Assembly (NCBI RefSeq): GCF_029525575.1
Contig: NZ_JAPDIA010000007.1
Coordinates: forward strand, 1,098,804 to 1,162,803
Source of the DNA: Cohnella rhizosphaerae
Lineage (GTDB): Bacteria > Bacillota > Bacilli > Paenibacillales > Paenibacillaceae
Direction: 5' to 3'
DNA: 64,000 nt
A program made the position numbers and the translations under genes. Within the stretch, counting starts at the first letter, position 1; each line of letters begins with the position of its first letter. The notes under the pieces were generated by a model, which worked only from the letters and a program-made list of their open reading frames with translations, did not search any database and had not been told where the DNA came from. This document shows positions 55,059 to 63,946 of this stretch, piece after piece.

Positions 55059-55931
55059 ATGAAAGTCCGCAAGGCCATTATTCCCGCAGCCGGTCTCGGC
55101 ACTCGCTTTCTTCCCGCCACGAAGGCGATGCCCAAAGAGATGCTGCCGATTATCGACAAGCCCGGCATCCAATATATCGTCGAAGAAGCCGTCGCCTCGG
55201 GCATCGAGGACATTATCATCGTGACCGGCAAGGGCAAGCGGGCCATCGAAGACCATTTCGACAGCTATTACGAGCTCGAGGAGAATCTGCGCCAGAAGGG
55301 TAAGCTCGACCTGCTCTCCGAGGTTCAGCGGGCCTCGGACCTGATCGATATTCACTATATCCGGCAAAAAGAAGCCAAGGGGCTCGGACATGCGATCTGG
55401 TGCGCGCGCAACTTCATCGGCGACGAGCCGTTCGCCGTTCTGCTCGGGGACGATATCGTCCGTTCCGAGACGCCGTGCCTGAAGCAGATGATGGACGTTT
55501 ACGACAAGGTGCAGAGCAGCGTGCTTGCCGTCAAGCGCGTGCCCGAGGACGAGATCTCGCGCTACGGCATCGTCGATCCGGCGGACGGAGCCGACCTGAG
55601 CCTGGATACCGTCCCGGTCCGCGGCGTGGTGGAGAAGCCCGCCGCGGACCGCGCGCCCTCCAACATCGCGATCATGGGCCGATACATATTGACGCCGGCC
55701 ATCTTCGGCCTGCTCGAGACGCAGGACACCGGAGCGGGCGGCGAGATCCAGTTGACGGATGCCATCTTCCGCTTGCTGCAGCAGGAGTCGGTTTATGCGT
55801 ATGCCTTCGAAGGCGATCGCTACGATACCGGCGAGAAGCTGGGGTACCTGAAGACGATCGTCGACTTCGCGCTTCAGCGTCCGGATCTGGGCGACGCGTT
55901 CAAGGCTTATTTGGAGAGCAAGCTAAGTTAA
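55059..55931 (+). CDS. galU: UTP-glucose-1-phosphate uridylyltransferase
   Basis: 290 residues. Makes UDP-glucose. The nucleotide site AAGLGTRFLPATKAMPKEMLP, KEAKGLGHAIWCA, LLGDDIV and VEKP are intact. ATG 55059 has AGAGAGGATG upstream. Co-located with UDP-glucose dehydrogenase, so the two give UDP-glucuronate. A terminator follows directly. Confidence 0.93.
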   Translation: MKVRKAIIPAAGLGTRFLPATKAMPKEMLPIIDKPGIQYIVEEAVASGIEDIIIVTGKGKRAIEDHFDSYYELEENLRQKGKLDLLSEVQRASDLIDIHYIRQKEAKGLGHAIWCARNFIGDEPFAVLLGDDIVRSETPCLKQMMDVYDKVQSSVLAVKRVPEDEISRYGIVDPADGADLSLDTVPVRGVVEKPAADRAPSNIAIMGRYILTPAIFGLLETQDTGAGGEIQLTDAIFRLLQQESVYAYAFEGDRYDTGEKLGYLKTIVDFALQRPDLGDAFKAYLESKLS

Positions 55932-55947
55932 CGCTGCGTGAAGCACA

Positions 55948-55980
55948 CGCCGCTATTCCTTCGGGGATGGCGGTTTTTTT
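55948..55980 (+). terminator. Rho-independent terminator after galU
   Basis: CCGCTATTCC-TTC-GGGGATGGCGG hairpin, then eight T. Confidence 0.85.
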
Positions 55981-56009
55981 TATTTTCATTTTTTGGGGAG
56001 GCCGTTCAA

Positions 56010-56687
56010 ATGGCAAAGGAGAAGAAAGGCAACGCTGCGGAGATCGTCCAAGCTTTTATCGAAAAGCAACGAAAGTCTGCGAGCGGACAACGGCTCGAGA
56101 TGCTTCAGCGAGACCTGAGCGGCACGATCAAGCTGCTGACCGACATCTTGTTGCCCGTTTTCGGCACGCTCGAAGGCTTTCATCTGGAGTATGAAATCGT
56201 CGGCGCGAACGGCGTCAAACTCTACGCGGACATCTATTACGAGCCGCTCGGCTTGGTATTCGAATGCGATGGCTTCGTCGCCCACGTCGAGCTGATGACG
56301 CGCGACCGGTTTTCCTTCGAGCGCTTAAGAATGCGGTCTTTCGTCATGATGGGATACAAATATATCCCTTTCAGCCGGGACGAGATGGACAAGAAGCCGG
56401 AGATGTGCCGCCGGATGGTGTACGAATTGTTGGGGAAGTACGGAAATGCGGGCGATCGGTTGTTGCAAACCTCGCTTTTCGCGCGGGAGATCGTGAGGAA
56501 TGCTTCGAACGGGCGGGCGTTCAAGCCGCAGGACGCGCAAGGCTGGCTGCAGTTGAAACGCGATAAGACGCGAGGCGTGCTTCGTGAAATGTTGGCCGAG
56601 GGCTGGATCGAGCCGGTCGGCGGAAGCGAGCGCCGGGGTCACATGTACAAATTGACTTCCAAAGGAAGTGAGTTATTAAGAGGGTGA
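56010..56687 (+). CDS. Uncharacterised protein: DUF559/Vsr-like nuclease domain plus winged helix
   Basis: 225 residues; I do not recognise a named family. Residues about 50-140 look like a PD-(D/E)xK nuclease of the DUF559 type: LEYEIVGANGVKLYADIYYE supplies the first acid, and GLVFECDGFVAHVE the E-x-D-G-x-x-x-H pattern, followed by DRFSFERLRMRSFVMMGYKYIPFSRDEM. Residues about 160-225 form a probable winged helix (KRDKTRGVLREMLAEGWIEP, RGHMYKLTSKGSELL). GGGGAGG lies upstream of ATG 56010. It could cut or bind DNA; no toxin, methylase or phage gene is adjacent. The 51-bp array begins 43 bp after its stop codon. Confidence 0.6.
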   Translation: MAKEKKGNAAEIVQAFIEKQRKSASGQRLEMLQRDLSGTIKLLTDILLPVFGTLEGFHLEYEIVGANGVKLYADIYYEPLGLVFECDGFVAHVELMTRDRFSFERLRMRSFVMMGYKYIPFSRDEMDKKPEMCRRMVYELLGKYGNAGDRLLQTSLFAREIVRNASNGRAFKPQDAQGWLQLKRDKTRGVLREMLAEGWIEPVGGSERRGHMYKLTSKGSELLRG

Positions 56688-56729
56688 GGGTAATCATTGG
56701 TTGGTGCACGAGTGGAGGGGGGGAGCGAG

Positions 56730-57215
56730 ATGCGCGGCGGTATCGCATAATTCGGCAGCGTGGAGCGTCTGAGGCGCGAGTTGTGCGGCGGTATCGCATA
56801 ATTCGGCAGCGTGGAGCGTCTGAGGCGCGAGATGTGCGGCGGTATCGCATAATTCGGCAGCGTGGAGCTTCTGAAGCGCGAGATGTGCGGCGGCATCGCA
56901 TAATTTGGCAGCGTGAAGCGTCTGAGGCGCGAGATGTGCGGCGGTATCGCATAATTCGGCAGCGTGGAGCGTCTGAAGCGCGAGATGTGCGGTGGCATCG
57001 CATAATTTGGCAGCGTGAAGCGTCTGAGGAACGAGTTGTGCGGCGGTATCGCATAATTCGGCAGCGTGGAGCGTCTGAAGCGCGAGATGTGCGGCGGCAT
57101 CGCATAATTTGGCAGCGTGAAGCGTCTGAGGAACGAGTTGTGCGGCGGCATCGCATAATTCGGCAGTGTGGAGCGTCGATGTCACAAGTTGTGCGGCGGT
57201 ATCGTATTACTCAGC
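56730..57215. repeat. Ten-unit intergenic array with exact 51-bp period
   Basis: The unit contains TGCGGCGGTATCGCATAATT. ATCG anchors fall at 56742, 56793, 56844, 56895, 56946, 56997, 57048, 57099, 57150 and 57201: nine intervals of exactly 51 bp. Units are 85-98% identical by eye, with T/C and G/A variants in alternating patterns; the last is diverged. Because 51 = 3 x 17, all frames without stops stay open, giving 160-230-residue repetitive open frames on both strands; none has a binding site or unique part, so none is called as a gene. Confidence 0.92.
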
Positions 57216-57320
57216 CCCAACTCGCGAACTCCAGTATTTTGAGTATCGAAAACCTGCCGTTCGCCTTCCCCCCTGACCCGATTTCCTGTAGACTGAGGGG
57301 TAAACGCCGTGGAGGAACGC

Positions 57321-58043
57321 ATGATCGCATTTTCGGATATGTACGCCGCGTGGCGACACGTATTTAAGCTGGATCCGGACCGCGCGATTTCCGACGAGGC
57401 GCTGGAGCGGATCTGCTTGTCCGGCACGGACGGCATCCTGGTCGGCGGATCGAGCGGCGTTACCTACGACAATACGGTGGATCTCATGGCGCGCATTCGC
57501 CGCTACGAGGTGCCGTGCGCGCTGGAGCTGACCGGCGCCGACAGCGCCGTTCCGGGCTTCGACGGTTACCTGGTGCCGATGGTGCTGAACGCGGGACGAA
57601 CGGATTGGATCGTCGGCCGGCAGGCGGAGGCGCTGGCCGAGTACGGTTCATTCATGCCCTGGGAACTTACCGCGGGCCAGGCTTACCTGATCCTGAACGG
57701 CGCATGCACCGCGGCAAAAGTGACCGAAGCGCGGACGGATCTCTCTGCGGACGAGGCTCTGGCTTACGCCCAGTTGGCCGACCGGCTCTGGCGCGTACCC
57801 GTGCTGTATCTGGAGTACAGCGGCGCGTTCGGGGACATGGCGCTGGTCCGCCGGGTCCGTGATCAGCTGTCGCAGGCGCGGCTTTTCTACGGCGGAGGCA
57901 TCTCCACGCCCGAGCAGGCAAGGGCGGCCGCGGAGTCCGCACATACGATCGTCGTCGGCAACGTCATCTACGGCGATCTGCCGGCGGCGCTTGCGACAGT
58001 CGCCGCGGCGAAGCGCGCGATCGGCGCGGGCGGCTCGGCCTGA
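57321..58043 (+). CDS. pcrB: Heptaprenylglyceryl phosphate synthase
   Basis: 240 residues, TIM-barrel prenyltransferase. In Firmicutes PcrB joins heptaprenyl diphosphate to glycerol 1-phosphate. Phosphate-site motifs GTDGILVGGSSGVT at the N-terminus and YGGGISTPEQA ... VVGNVIY near the end are present. ATG 57321 is chosen over GTG 57309 because GGAGG lies five bases upstream. It stands before pcrA and ligA, the order found across the phylum. Confidence 0.92.
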   Translation: MIAFSDMYAAWRHVFKLDPDRAISDEALERICLSGTDGILVGGSSGVTYDNTVDLMARIRRYEVPCALELTGADSAVPGFDGYLVPMVLNAGRTDWIVGRQAEALAEYGSFMPWELTAGQAYLILNGACTAAKVTEARTDLSADEALAYAQLADRLWRVPVLYLEYSGAFGDMALVRRVRDQLSQARLFYGGGISTPEQARAAAESAHTIVVGNVIYGDLPAALATVAAAKRAIGAGGSA

Positions 58044-58140
58044 AGGCCCGAGACCTGACTGCCTGAGACCTGACTGCCTGCACGGCGAGGCGAACGGACG
58101 GACGCCTCCCACAAGCTACAAGCAAAGGAGCGTTATCATC

Positions 58141-60612
58141 ATGTTTTTTGAACCGGCGCAACCGTCGTCCGGGACGACGTTCAATATCGACGAAGCCGTA
58201 AACCGGCTGAATCCCAAGCAGCGCGAGGCGGCCGTCGCTACCGACGGGCCGCTGCTCATCATGGCGGGAGCGGGCAGCGGCAAGACGCGCGTGCTCACGC
58301 ACCGCATCGCTTACTTGATCGCCAAGCGGATCGCAGCGCCTTGGAGCATTCTCGCGATTACCTTTACGAACAAGGCGGCGCGCGAGATGCAGGACCGCGT
58401 CTCCAAGCTTATCGGGGCAAGCGGACGCGACGTATGGGTGAGCACGTTCCATTCGATGAGCGTGCGCATCCTGCGGCGGGACATCGAGCGGATCGGCTTC
58501 GGCTCCAACTTCAGCATTCTCGACTCGGCGGACCAATTGTCCGTCATCCGGGGCGTCATGAAGGAGCAGAACGTCGACACCAAGAAGTTCGAGCCCAAAG
58601 CGGTGCAGGCGATGATCAGCGGCGCTAAAAACGAGCTGCTGTCGCCGGAGCAATACGAGGCGCGCGCAGGGGATTATTTCCAGACGATCGCGGCCAAGGT
58701 GTACACGCAATATCAACGCCGCCTGAAGGCGAACAATTCGCTCGACTTCGACGACCTCATTTTGCTCACGATCCAGCTGTTCCGCGAAGTGCCCGAAGTG
58801 CTCGAGTTTTACCAGAACAAGTTCCGATACATCCATGTCGACGAGTACCAGGATACGAACAAAGCGCAGTACATGATCTGCAAAATGCTCGCCGCGAAGC
58901 ACCACAACATCTGCGTCGTCGGCGACAGCGACCAGTCGATCTACCGCTGGCGGGGCGCGGACATCACGAACATTCTCAACTTCGAGGCCGACTACCCCGA
59001 AGCGCGCACCATTTTGCTGGAGCAGAACTACCGCTCGACCTCCAACATCCTGGAGGCGGCCAACCAGGTCATCAAGAACAACATGGGCCGCAAGCCCAAG
59101 AACCTGTGGACCGACAGCCCGGGCGGCGACAAGATTACGGTATACCAAGGCGATTCGGAGCACGGGGAAGGCTACTTCGTCGCGGGCGAGATTCGCAAGA
59201 ACCGGCAGAACGGCCGCCGTTACGACCATCATGCCATTTTGTATCGCACGAACGCCATGTCCCGGGTGATGGAAGAAATTCTGATCAAATCCGAGATCCC
59301 GTATCAAATCGTGGGCGGCACCAAGTTCTACGACCGCAAGGAAATCAAGGACATTTTGGCATACCTGCGCTTGATCTCCAACCCGGACGACGATATCAGC
59401 CTGAACCGCATCATCAACGTGCCCAAGCGCGCGCTTGGCGACACGACGATGGGCAAGGTGCAGGAGGAAGCGCAGCGGCAAGGCATCTCCATTTACAAGC
59501 TGATCAGCCAGGGCGAAGGACTGCTCGGCGACGGCTTGTACCATCTCGACATTCAGGCGCGCGCCAAGGCGGCGCTCTCCGAGTTCAGCGCGCTGATCGC
59601 CAATCTGACCGCGATGGTCGATTATTTGTCCGTGACCGAATTGACGGAGAAAATGCTGGAGATGTCCGGCTACCGGATGGAGCTTCAGCGGGAGAATACG
59701 ATCGAGTCTCAAGCGCGGCTGGAAAACATCGAGGAGTTTCTGTCCGTCACCCAGGAGTTCGAGAACCGCAACGAGGACAAGTCGCTCGTCGCTTTCCTGA
59801 CCGACCTCGCGCTGATCGCGGACATCGATTCGATGGGAGACGACGAGGACGACAAGGAAAAGGGCGATGCCGTCGTGCTCATGACGATGCATAGCGCCAA
59901 AGGGCTGGAGTTCCCGGTCGTGTTCATCGTCGGCATGGAGGAGGGCATCTTCCCCGGCAGCCGGGCGTTCATGGACAACGACGAGATGGAGGAGGAGCGG
60001 CGTCTCGCATACGTCGGCATCACGCGGGCGGAGAAGAAGCTGTACCTGACCTGCGCGCAGAGCCGCTTGCTCTACGGGCGAACGGCGGCCAATGCGCCGT
60101 CGCGCTTCCTGGAGGAGATTCCGGACCATCTGAAGGAATCGGTGGAAATGAGGGGCGGGCGCATCGGCGGCTCGTTCGGCGGCTTCGGCTCGCGCCTGGG
60201 CGGCGGACGCGGTCCGGGCGCGGGCGGTTATGGCGGCGGCAGCTTCGGCGGCGCAGGGGCGCAGCCGGGCTTTGGCGCGCGGCCGCAGGCCGGCGGCTTC
60301 GGCGGTGCCGCGGGCGGCGGCTTCGGCGCCCGTCCGCAGGCGGCGGGCGCTCCCGGCGCGAGAACGCCGGGGCAGCCGCCGGCGACATACGGCGTCGGCG
60401 GCCGGCCGGCCGCGAGTCCGCAGCCGGCGCCCGGAGGCGGACAAGGCCTGTCCGTCGCGGCCGGGGACAAGGTGCAGCATGCGAAGTGGGGCATCGGCAC
60501 GGTCGTCGCGGTGAAGGGGAGCGGCAGCGATACGGAGCTGAACATCGCGTTCCCCGCACCTGTCGGTCTCAAACGTCTGCTCGCAGCCTTCGCGCCCGTC
60601 ACCAAGCTTTGA
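58141..60612 (+). CDS. pcrA: DNA helicase PcrA with long Gly-rich linker
   Basis: 823 residues, longer than the usual 730-780. A UvrD/Rep-type 3'-5' helicase needed for repair and for clearing stalled RNA polymerase. Walker A AGAGSGKT (residues 42-49), TFTNKAAREM, DEYQDTN, GDSDQSIYRWRGA, the GLEFPVVFIVGMEEGIFP region and VGITRAEKKLYL are intact. Extra length comes from a Gly/Ala/Pro-rich stretch (about residues 670-770; GGFGSRLGGGRGPGAGGYGG and similar) before the C-terminal Tudor-like module (DKVQHAKWGIGTVVAV) that binds RNA polymerase. Not obviously SOS-controlled here. Confidence 0.95.
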   Translation: MFFEPAQPSSGTTFNIDEAVNRLNPKQREAAVATDGPLLIMAGAGSGKTRVLTHRIAYLIAKRIAAPWSILAITFTNKAAREMQDRVSKLIGASGRDVWVSTFHSMSVRILRRDIERIGFGSNFSILDSADQLSVIRGVMKEQNVDTKKFEPKAVQAMISGAKNELLSPEQYEARAGDYFQTIAAKVYTQYQRRLKANNSLDFDDLILLTIQLFREVPEVLEFYQNKFRYIHVDEYQDTNKAQYMICKMLAAKHHNICVVGDSDQSIYRWRGADITNILNFEADYPEARTILLEQNYRSTSNILEAANQVIKNNMGRKPKNLWTDSPGGDKITVYQGDSEHGEGYFVAGEIRKNRQNGRRYDHHAILYRTNAMSRVMEEILIKSEIPYQIVGGTKFYDRKEIKDILAYLRLISNPDDDISLNRIINVPKRALGDTTMGKVQEEAQRQGISIYKLISQGEGLLGDGLYHLDIQARAKAALSEFSALIANLTAMVDYLSVTELTEKMLEMSGYRMELQRENTIESQARLENIEEFLSVTQEFENRNEDKSLVAFLTDLALIADIDSMGDDEDDKEKGDAVVLMTMHSAKGLEFPVVFIVGMEEGIFPGSRAFMDNDEMEEERRLAYVGITRAEKKLYLTCAQSRLLYGRTAANAPSRFLEEIPDHLKESVEMRGGRIGGSFGGFGSRLGGGRGPGAGGYGGGSFGGAGAQPGFGARPQAGGFGGAAGGGFGARPQAAGAPGARTPGQPPATYGVGGRPAASPQPAPGGGQGLSVAAGDKVQHAKWGIGTVVAVKGSGSDTELNIAFPAPVGLKRLLAAFAPVTKL

Positions 60613-60631
60613 TTTTGACCGCGAACCGCAA

Positions 60632-60665
60632 CAAAAAAAGCCGCCGCGCCACATGGCGCAGCGGC
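60632..60665 (-). terminator. Terminator of the small minus-strand gene
   Basis: On the minus strand GCCGCTGCGCC-ATGT-GGCGCGGCGGC is followed by TTTTTTT. On the plus strand there is no T-tract. Confidence 0.8.
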
Positions 60666-60684
60666 CTGTCCCTTTACATAAAAG

Positions 60685-61080
60685 TTAGTGATAGCCCGGC
60701 AGGTGGGTATCGGGGTCCTTCAAAACGTTGAGAATGTCCATATGGATGAGATGCCTGCGCGTCTCCTCCGTGCCGATCCTGAAGATCGCGCGGTAGATGT
60801 CCAGCATTTGCTCGTTGTACTTGTCCGTGGCGGGGTCGTGATCCGCGGATTTGTAAGGGATGATGGCGCGCAGATGAGTCGCGTCGTCCGTATCCGACCG
60901 CTTGGCGAGCAGAGCCATGAGCTGATCGATCTCCCGGTCCGTCGCATATACGCTGAGCTGGTCGGTCGTATGGTTTTCTTCCTTCGTGATCGTTCCGGCG
61001 GATACCGAGACGTAGTACGTCTCTTTTACCGAAGAATGCCTCTCTTGGCTATCGCTATATCTATCCGTTTGATTATCCAT
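60685..61080 (-). CDS. Conserved hypothetical protein, 131 residues
   Basis: A soluble, charged protein without signal peptide. An N-terminal polar tail (1-20) is followed by YYVSVSAGTITKEENHTTDQLSVYATDREID and a helical half with two His/Asp-rich stretches (KSADHDPATDKYNEQMLDIYR). No family with known function is recognised. The GAGGGT stretch lies upstream of its start, and its place between pcrA and ligA on the opposite strand is unusual. Confidence 0.65.
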   Translation of the reverse strand: MDNQTDRYSDSQERHSSVKETYYVSVSAGTITKEENHTTDQLSVYATDREIDQLMALLAKRSDTDDATHLRAIIPYKSADHDPATDKYNEQMLDIYRAIFRIGTEETRRHLIHMDILNVLKDPDTHLPGYH

Positions 61081-61196
61081 GTCTGAACCCTCCCGTTATA
61101 CCTCAGGTTGTCTCTTTTTACACGATAATCGGGGTGCTTGAATCAAACGTAACACATTAACCCGGAGTGCCGGGAAGCGAGAGAGGCCGAATAACG

Positions 61197-63233
61197 ATGA
61201 CGGAGCCGCTGCAGCGGATGAGACAGCTGGTCGACGAATTGAACGTTCACGTCCGGCGCTACTACACCGAGGACAACCCTTCCATCAGCGATCGGGAGTA
61301 CGATCTGCTGTACGACGAGCTGGTTGCGCTGGAAAAAGAGACGGGGACCGTGCTTCCCGATTCGCCGACCCACCGCGTTGGCGGAGAAATTCTGAAAGGC
61401 TTCGAACCCCATCGCCACATGGCGCGGCTGTGGAGCCTGGACAAAGCCCAGAATTTCGACGATCTGAAGGCATGGGCGCAGCGCGTAAACAAGCTGGTCG
61501 GCGACTACAATACCCGCAACCCCGAGTCGCCTTTGCCGCCGCCCGAATTCGTCATCGAGCAAAAATTCGACGGGCTCACGCTCAACCTCACCTATGCGAA
61601 CGGCGAGCTCGTGCAGGCGGCGACACGCGGCAACGGCGTCGTAGGCGAGGGCATTTTGGCGCAGGTCAAAACGATTCGTTCGATTCCGCTGTCGATTCCT
61701 TATCAAGGCGGTCCGATCGAGATTCAGGGCGAAGGCATCATGCGGCTCTCCGTGCTGGAAGCGTATAATCGCACCGCGGCGGAGCCCCTCAAGAACGCCC
61801 GCAACGGCGCCGCCGGCGCGCTCCGCAACCTGAATCCTGCCGTCACCGCCTCGCGCAAGCTGGACGCCTTCTTTTATAATGTAGGCTTTTCGGATGCCGC
61901 CGGCATCTCGTTCGCGAACCATCGCGAGATACTGGCTTTCCTCCGGGACAACGGCCTGCCGGTCAACAGCTTCGAACGTTATTACGACAATATCGAAGAA
62001 GTTGCCGAGGAGCTGAACGCGATCGTCGTGTTCCGGCACGAGCTCGACTATCTTATCGACGGGGCCGTCGTCAAGGTGACGGACCTGCGCACGCGCGAGG
62101 CGCTAGGCTACACGGACAAGTTTCCCCGCTGGGCGGTGGCGTTCAAGTTCGAAGCGGAGGAGACGACGACCGTATTGGAGTCCGTCTCCTGGGAGGTCGG
62201 CCGTACGGGCAAGGTGACGCCGCTTGCGCGCGTCGAAGCGGTCGAGCTTGCCGGCGTGACGGTGCAGAACTGCACGCTGAACAATATCGGCGACATCGCG
62301 CGCAAAAACCTGACGCATGCCCTCGGGACGCGCGTCTTTATCCGCCGCTCCAACGACGTCATCCCCGAGATATTGGGAAAAGCGGACGAGGAACCGGGGC
62401 TCGAGATCGCGGTGCCGGACGTCTGTCCGGCTTGCGGTACCCAGCTCGAGCTGCGCGGCGCGCATTTGTTCTGTCCGAACCGTCTGGGCTGCCGGCCGCA
62501 GATCGTGGGGCGCATCACGCATTTCGCTTCCCGCGACTGCATGGACATCGAGACGTTCAGCGGCAAGACCGCCGGGCAGCTGCTCGAAGCGCTCGACGTG
62601 CGCGATCCCGCGGATTTGTACGATCTGCAGTTCGACGATCTGGTCAAGCTGGAGCGCTTCGGGGAAAAGAAAGCGAACAACCTGCTGGCCTCCGTCGAAA
62701 AGTCCAAGTCGCGCGAGCTGGCCGCTTTTCTGAACGCGCTCGGCATTCCGAACACGGGCAAGGCGACCGCGCGCACGCTCGCCGACCACTACGGCGACCT
62801 CGAACGCCTGATGGCGGCCGAGGCGGAGGAGCTTGTCACGCTGCCCGATATCGGCGGCATCGTGGCCGAGAGCATCGCGGGCTTCTTCCGCGACCCGCTT
62901 ATGCAGCAGAGCATCGCCCGCATGCGCGCCGCGGGTGTGAAGGCCGAGTCCGACCGCCCGGCGGCGCAGGCGGCCGATACGAGCCATCCGCTGTTCGGCA
63001 AGACGGTCGTCCTCACCGGCACGCTAAGCCTGCTCACGCGCGACGAAGCGTCGCGGCGCCTGGAGGCGCTCGGCGCCAAGGTGTCCGGCAGCGTCTCCAA
63101 GAAGACCGACCTTGTCATCGCCGGCGAGAGTGCCGGCAGCAAGCTGACCAAGGCGCGCGATCTCGGCGTGCCCGTACTGGAGGACGAGCGGGAAATGTTG
63201 AAGCTGCTTGGTATGGCGTCCGCAGACGAATAA
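61197..63233 (+). CDS. ligA: NAD-dependent DNA ligase
   Basis: 678 residues. Seals nicks using NAD. The order is Ia domain (RRYYTEDNPSISDREYDLLYDEL), nucleotidyltransferase with the adenylated lysine in EQKFDGL (Lys 123), OB fold, Cys4 zinc finger (CPACG...CPNRLGC), helix-hairpin-helix repeats and a BRCT domain (GKTVVLTGTLSLLTRDEA). Several normally fixed residues differ: TRGNGVVGEGI in place of the common TRGDGxxGEDI, and LWSLDKAQNF in place of MLSLDNAF. The length and all domains are intact. The GAGAGG motif precedes ATG 61197. It is the housekeeping position after pcrA. Confidence 0.9.
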   Translation: MTEPLQRMRQLVDELNVHVRRYYTEDNPSISDREYDLLYDELVALEKETGTVLPDSPTHRVGGEILKGFEPHRHMARLWSLDKAQNFDDLKAWAQRVNKLVGDYNTRNPESPLPPPEFVIEQKFDGLTLNLTYANGELVQAATRGNGVVGEGILAQVKTIRSIPLSIPYQGGPIEIQGEGIMRLSVLEAYNRTAAEPLKNARNGAAGALRNLNPAVTASRKLDAFFYNVGFSDAAGISFANHREILAFLRDNGLPVNSFERYYDNIEEVAEELNAIVVFRHELDYLIDGAVVKVTDLRTREALGYTDKFPRWAVAFKFEAEETTTVLESVSWEVGRTGKVTPLARVEAVELAGVTVQNCTLNNIGDIARKNLTHALGTRVFIRRSNDVIPEILGKADEEPGLEIAVPDVCPACGTQLELRGAHLFCPNRLGCRPQIVGRITHFASRDCMDIETFSGKTAGQLLEALDVRDPADLYDLQFDDLVKLERFGEKKANNLLASVEKSKSRELAAFLNALGIPNTGKATARTLADHYGDLERLMAAEAEELVTLPDIGGIVAESIAGFFRDPLMQQSIARMRAAGVKAESDRPAAQAADTSHPLFGKTVVLTGTLSLLTRDEASRRLEALGAKVSGSVSKKTDLVIAGESAGSKLTKARDLGVPVLEDEREMLKLLGMASADE

Positions 63234-63246
63234 GCGCTTGGCAACA

Positions 63247-63292
63247 TAAAAGGCCGACGCCTTCCGAACGATTCGGAGGGTGTCGGCCTTTT
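63247..63292. terminator. Bidirectional terminator between ligA and the DUF4395 gene
   Basis: AAAAGGCCGAC...GTCGGCCTTTT with inner CCTTCCGA/TTCGGAGG. Confidence 0.9.
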
Positions 63293-63304
63293 CGATTTAG
63301 GCGG

Positions 63305-63724
63305 TTACGAATGCCGGATACGGCGTCTCGCGAGAAATTGCTTGTACTGGAAGTATATCGTGCAGCCGACGCAATAGCCGAGCAAGGCGGCGCCGGCAGC
63401 AGCAAGCAGCATGGCGACGAACGCGTACCCGGCGACGGTCCAGCCCAGCGAGAAGCAGAAGACCGCCAAGCTCAGGAAGATGACCGCGAGCGAATTGTTG
63501 AAGCGGGCCAGCTCCTGGGCTTGCGTTTCTTTGCCAGCTGTCTTCAGCCAAGGCTTCGTTAGTCTTATAAACAGGTTGTACCGGCCTGCCGTGGCGAGTC
63601 CGGCGACTTCGATCAGCCATAGAAGGGACAGCAGCCACAATGGGGCAAAGAAGAAAGACAAGACGGCGAACAGTACAATGCCTGTCTGGTTGGACTTAAT
63701 GTAAGGCATGGGAACTTCCTTCAT
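63305..63724 (-). CDS. DUF4395-type membrane protein
   Basis: 139 residues from the start at 63724 (AAGGAGG upstream); a shorter start at 63709 is possible. Four membrane helices, with FNNSLAVIFLSLAVFCFSLGW and the ending LLGYCVGCTIYFQYKQFLARR, whose VGC motif is typical of DUF4395. DUF4395 proteins are often near thiosulfate/redox genes, not seen here. Function unknown. Confidence 0.7.
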   Translation of the reverse strand: MKEVPMPYIKSNQTGIVLFAVLSFFFAPLWLLSLLWLIEVAGLATAGRYNLFIRLTKPWLKTAGKETQAQELARFNNSLAVIFLSLAVFCFSLGWTVAGYAFVAMLLAAAGAALLGYCVGCTIYFQYKQFLARRRIRHS

Positions 63725-63917
63725 CCATGAGGCCTCCTTGCAAGCTGGTTTGCTGGTTTAATTCCAAGTTAGATCATCGGGAATTGGTTGTCAACGATGA
63801 ATTCATAATCCGTATATTTACAGTTGCAATTCTCTCTCCGGCTTGGTATATTAGTACTCGCCCCTTCGAGGGGACAGGCCAAAGCGAGCTTGGGAAAAAC
63901 GGCTTCGAAAAAAGACG

Positions 63918-63946
63918 TTGACAAGCCAGAACGAACCTGATAAAGT
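63918..63946 (+). promoter_or_regulatory. Strong promoter near the window end
   Basis: TTGACA (63918-63923), 17-bp spacer, TAAAGT (63941-63946), preceded by AAAAAA. It resembles promoters of stable-RNA or highly expressed operons. A second possible pair, TTGCAA with TATATT, lies about 90 bp upstream. The gene served lies beyond the window; from 63725 to the end no gene is supported. Confidence 0.5.

Noticed and set aside
56730..57215. CRISPR array
   Set aside because: The regular spacing is suggestive, but spacers are as similar to each other as the cores are, units tandemly abut, and no cas gene is present in the window.
56521..57367. Repetitive open frames of 160-230 residues on both strands across the 56.7-57.2 kb array
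   Set aside because: A 51-bp period keeps frames open automatically. There is no ribosome binding site, no unique domain, and several frames on both strands are equally open.
57964..60654. 896-codon open frame antisense to pcrA
   Set aside because: High GC and codon bias leave antisense frames open; the plus strand encodes intact PcrA with all helicase motifs.
63727..63921. 64-codon open frame after the DUF4395 gene
   Set aside because: No binding site or homology, and it runs over a promoter-like region.
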